Made by a program: the position numbers and the translations under genes
Source of the DNA: Tectiglobus sp965223355
Lineage (GTDB): Bacteria > Pseudomonadota > Alphaproteobacteria > Rhizobiales > Hyphomicrobiaceae
Length of the DNA: 64,000 nt
Direction of reading: 5' to 3'
NCBI GenBank assembly: GCA_965223355.1
Contig: CBDCWE010000003.1
Coordinates: 496,001-560,000 of the forward strand
Notes under the pieces: model-generated
Told to the model about the DNA's origin: nothing
Databases searched by the model: none
Seen by the model: the letters and a program-made list of their open reading frames with translations, nothing else
Shown: piece by piece, positions 63,594 to 64,000 of the stretch
How the letters are laid out: every line of letters starts with the position of its first letter
Numbering within the stretch: position 1 is the stretch's first letter

Positions 63594-64000
63594 AGGCAGG
63601 TTGCTCTAGCTCGCGTCACCGCCAACTGCCGGCTTGACGGGCAACCAACCTGTTCGTCGGTCCCGTCCACGCGCGCGCAGATTTCCGTTGCCAGCTGATT
63701 TATGGCGCGTGCCTCGGAGCGACGCCCGAGCCTCGTTAGGTTGACGCTGAGATTGGCCAGCGTCGATGCCAGGACAGGCAGAAAATCCTGCGGGGAACGT
63801 TCCGCGAGCACCACGCGGATCTCGGTTGCTTCGCGATTAGCCGCCAACGCATCGTCAGCACGGCAAAGCCGCACGAGGCAGCTGCCGTAATTGTTCAAAC
63901 TCACGGCCAGATCTTGAAGGTAGAGTTCCGGCCGCCTGCCGGCCAGCACCCGGCGAATGGTGATCGATTGCGCGATTGCTGCGCAAGCTTCGTCGAGTTG
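63545..64000 (-). CDS. tetratricopeptide repeat protein, 5' end outside window
   Basis: The frame is open to the window edge. LDEACAAIAQSITIRRVLA, LYLQDLAVSLNNYGSCLVRLCRADDALAANREATEIRVVLA and LPVLASTLANLSVNLTRLGRRSEARAINQLATEI are three consecutive TPR-type helix pairs of the 42-residue kind seen in long TPR proteins. The last residues (RATCLYSESERSRIKAGCSS) come from the repeat at 63549-63609. It converges on and overlaps the mepA-like gene by 49 bp. Confidence 0.8.
   Translation of the reverse strand, partial: QLDEACAAIAQSITIRRVLAGRRPELYLQDLAVSLNNYGSCLVRLCRADDALAANREATEIRVVLAERSPQDFLPVLASTLANLSVNLTRLGRRSEARAINQLATEICARVDGTDEQVGCPSSRQLAVTRARATCLYSESERSRIKAGCSS
63549..63609. repeat. single-hairpin CTAG-bounded repeat overlapping two gene ends
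   Basis: 61 bp, CTAGAGCAACCTGCCTTTAT paired with its exact inverse around GGGATCGTTCCGATTCC. It is the GAGCAACC module alone. CTA flanks both sides, consistent with a 3-bp duplication. Both flanking genes read into it and stop in or next to it. Confidence 0.9.

Overview
The window looks like a chromosomal segment of a GC-rich alphaproteobacterium (order not determinable from the sequence alone) close to the replication genes. The run rpsT, dnaA, dnaN, recF, gyrB (5.3-14.2 kb, all on +) is an alphaproteobacterial arrangement. The accessory formate dehydrogenase genes (DUF6352, DUF6505, DUF6494) and the TAXI-type TRAP transporter fit the same group.

Layout. 1-4.9 kb: a nucleotidyltransferase fragment, rlmE, a Rieske oxygenase with an SDR partner, and coaBC. 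5.3-14.2 kb: replication genes. 14.7-22.5 kb: a C-type-lectin secreted protein, a lipoprotein, an IS3-family element with a nonsense-mutated orfB, tRNA-Arg(CCU), an IS481-type element broken by a small mobile repeat, an empty AT-richer stretch, a 274-bp MITE and an IS110-family transposase. 22.5-34.9 kb (minus): a Mu-like contractile-tail module in Mu order (gp43, gp44, gp45, gp46, gp47, gp48, tail-fibre-like). It is truncated by the IS110 element, lacks head genes, and is interrupted by repeat arrays and by an AbiEi/AbiEii toxin-antitoxin pair. 35-41 kb: a GSU2403-type nucleotidyltransferase, transposase remnants, a glycine/betaine-reductase-B-like gene that reads through an in-frame UGA (probable selenoprotein), a methyltransferase, a gamma-glutamyltransferase and an LLM-type flavin oxidoreductase. 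41.5-51.9 kb (minus): a formate dehydrogenase cluster with TorD-type chaperone, TAT peptide protein, catalytic, iron-sulfur and cytochrome b subunits, a WD40-cytochrome c fusion, a 43-residue membrane protein and four conserved accessory genes. 52.4-53.3 kb: folD. 54.2-61.0 kb (minus): a probable uptake and catabolism operon (ureohydrolase, TAXI receptor, TRAP permease, two FAD amino-acid oxidases). 61.3-64 kb: an SMR transporter, a sterol-desaturase-family protein, a MepA-like endopeptidase and the end of a TPR protein.

The window is unusually rich in short palindromic repeats. One superfamily is bounded by CTAG/TTAG with GAGC- or GATCAT- termini. It includes two identical 274-bp copies, modular 61-139 bp hairpins and a 106-bp copy sitting inside a transposase gene. 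Several copies abut or supply stop codons of neighbouring genes. Other families are a cassette of strung hairpins, a TTAATACC-ended palindrome, and 190-bp and 298-bp tandem arrays confined to the Mu-like module.

The most interesting items are the candidate Sec-containing reductase with a SECIS-like hairpin, the CTAG-bounded mobile hairpins that rewrite gene ends, the very cysteine-rich distal baseplate proteins, and the uncharacterised accessory genes of the formate dehydrogenase cluster. All family assignments come from reading translated motifs; no database search was run.
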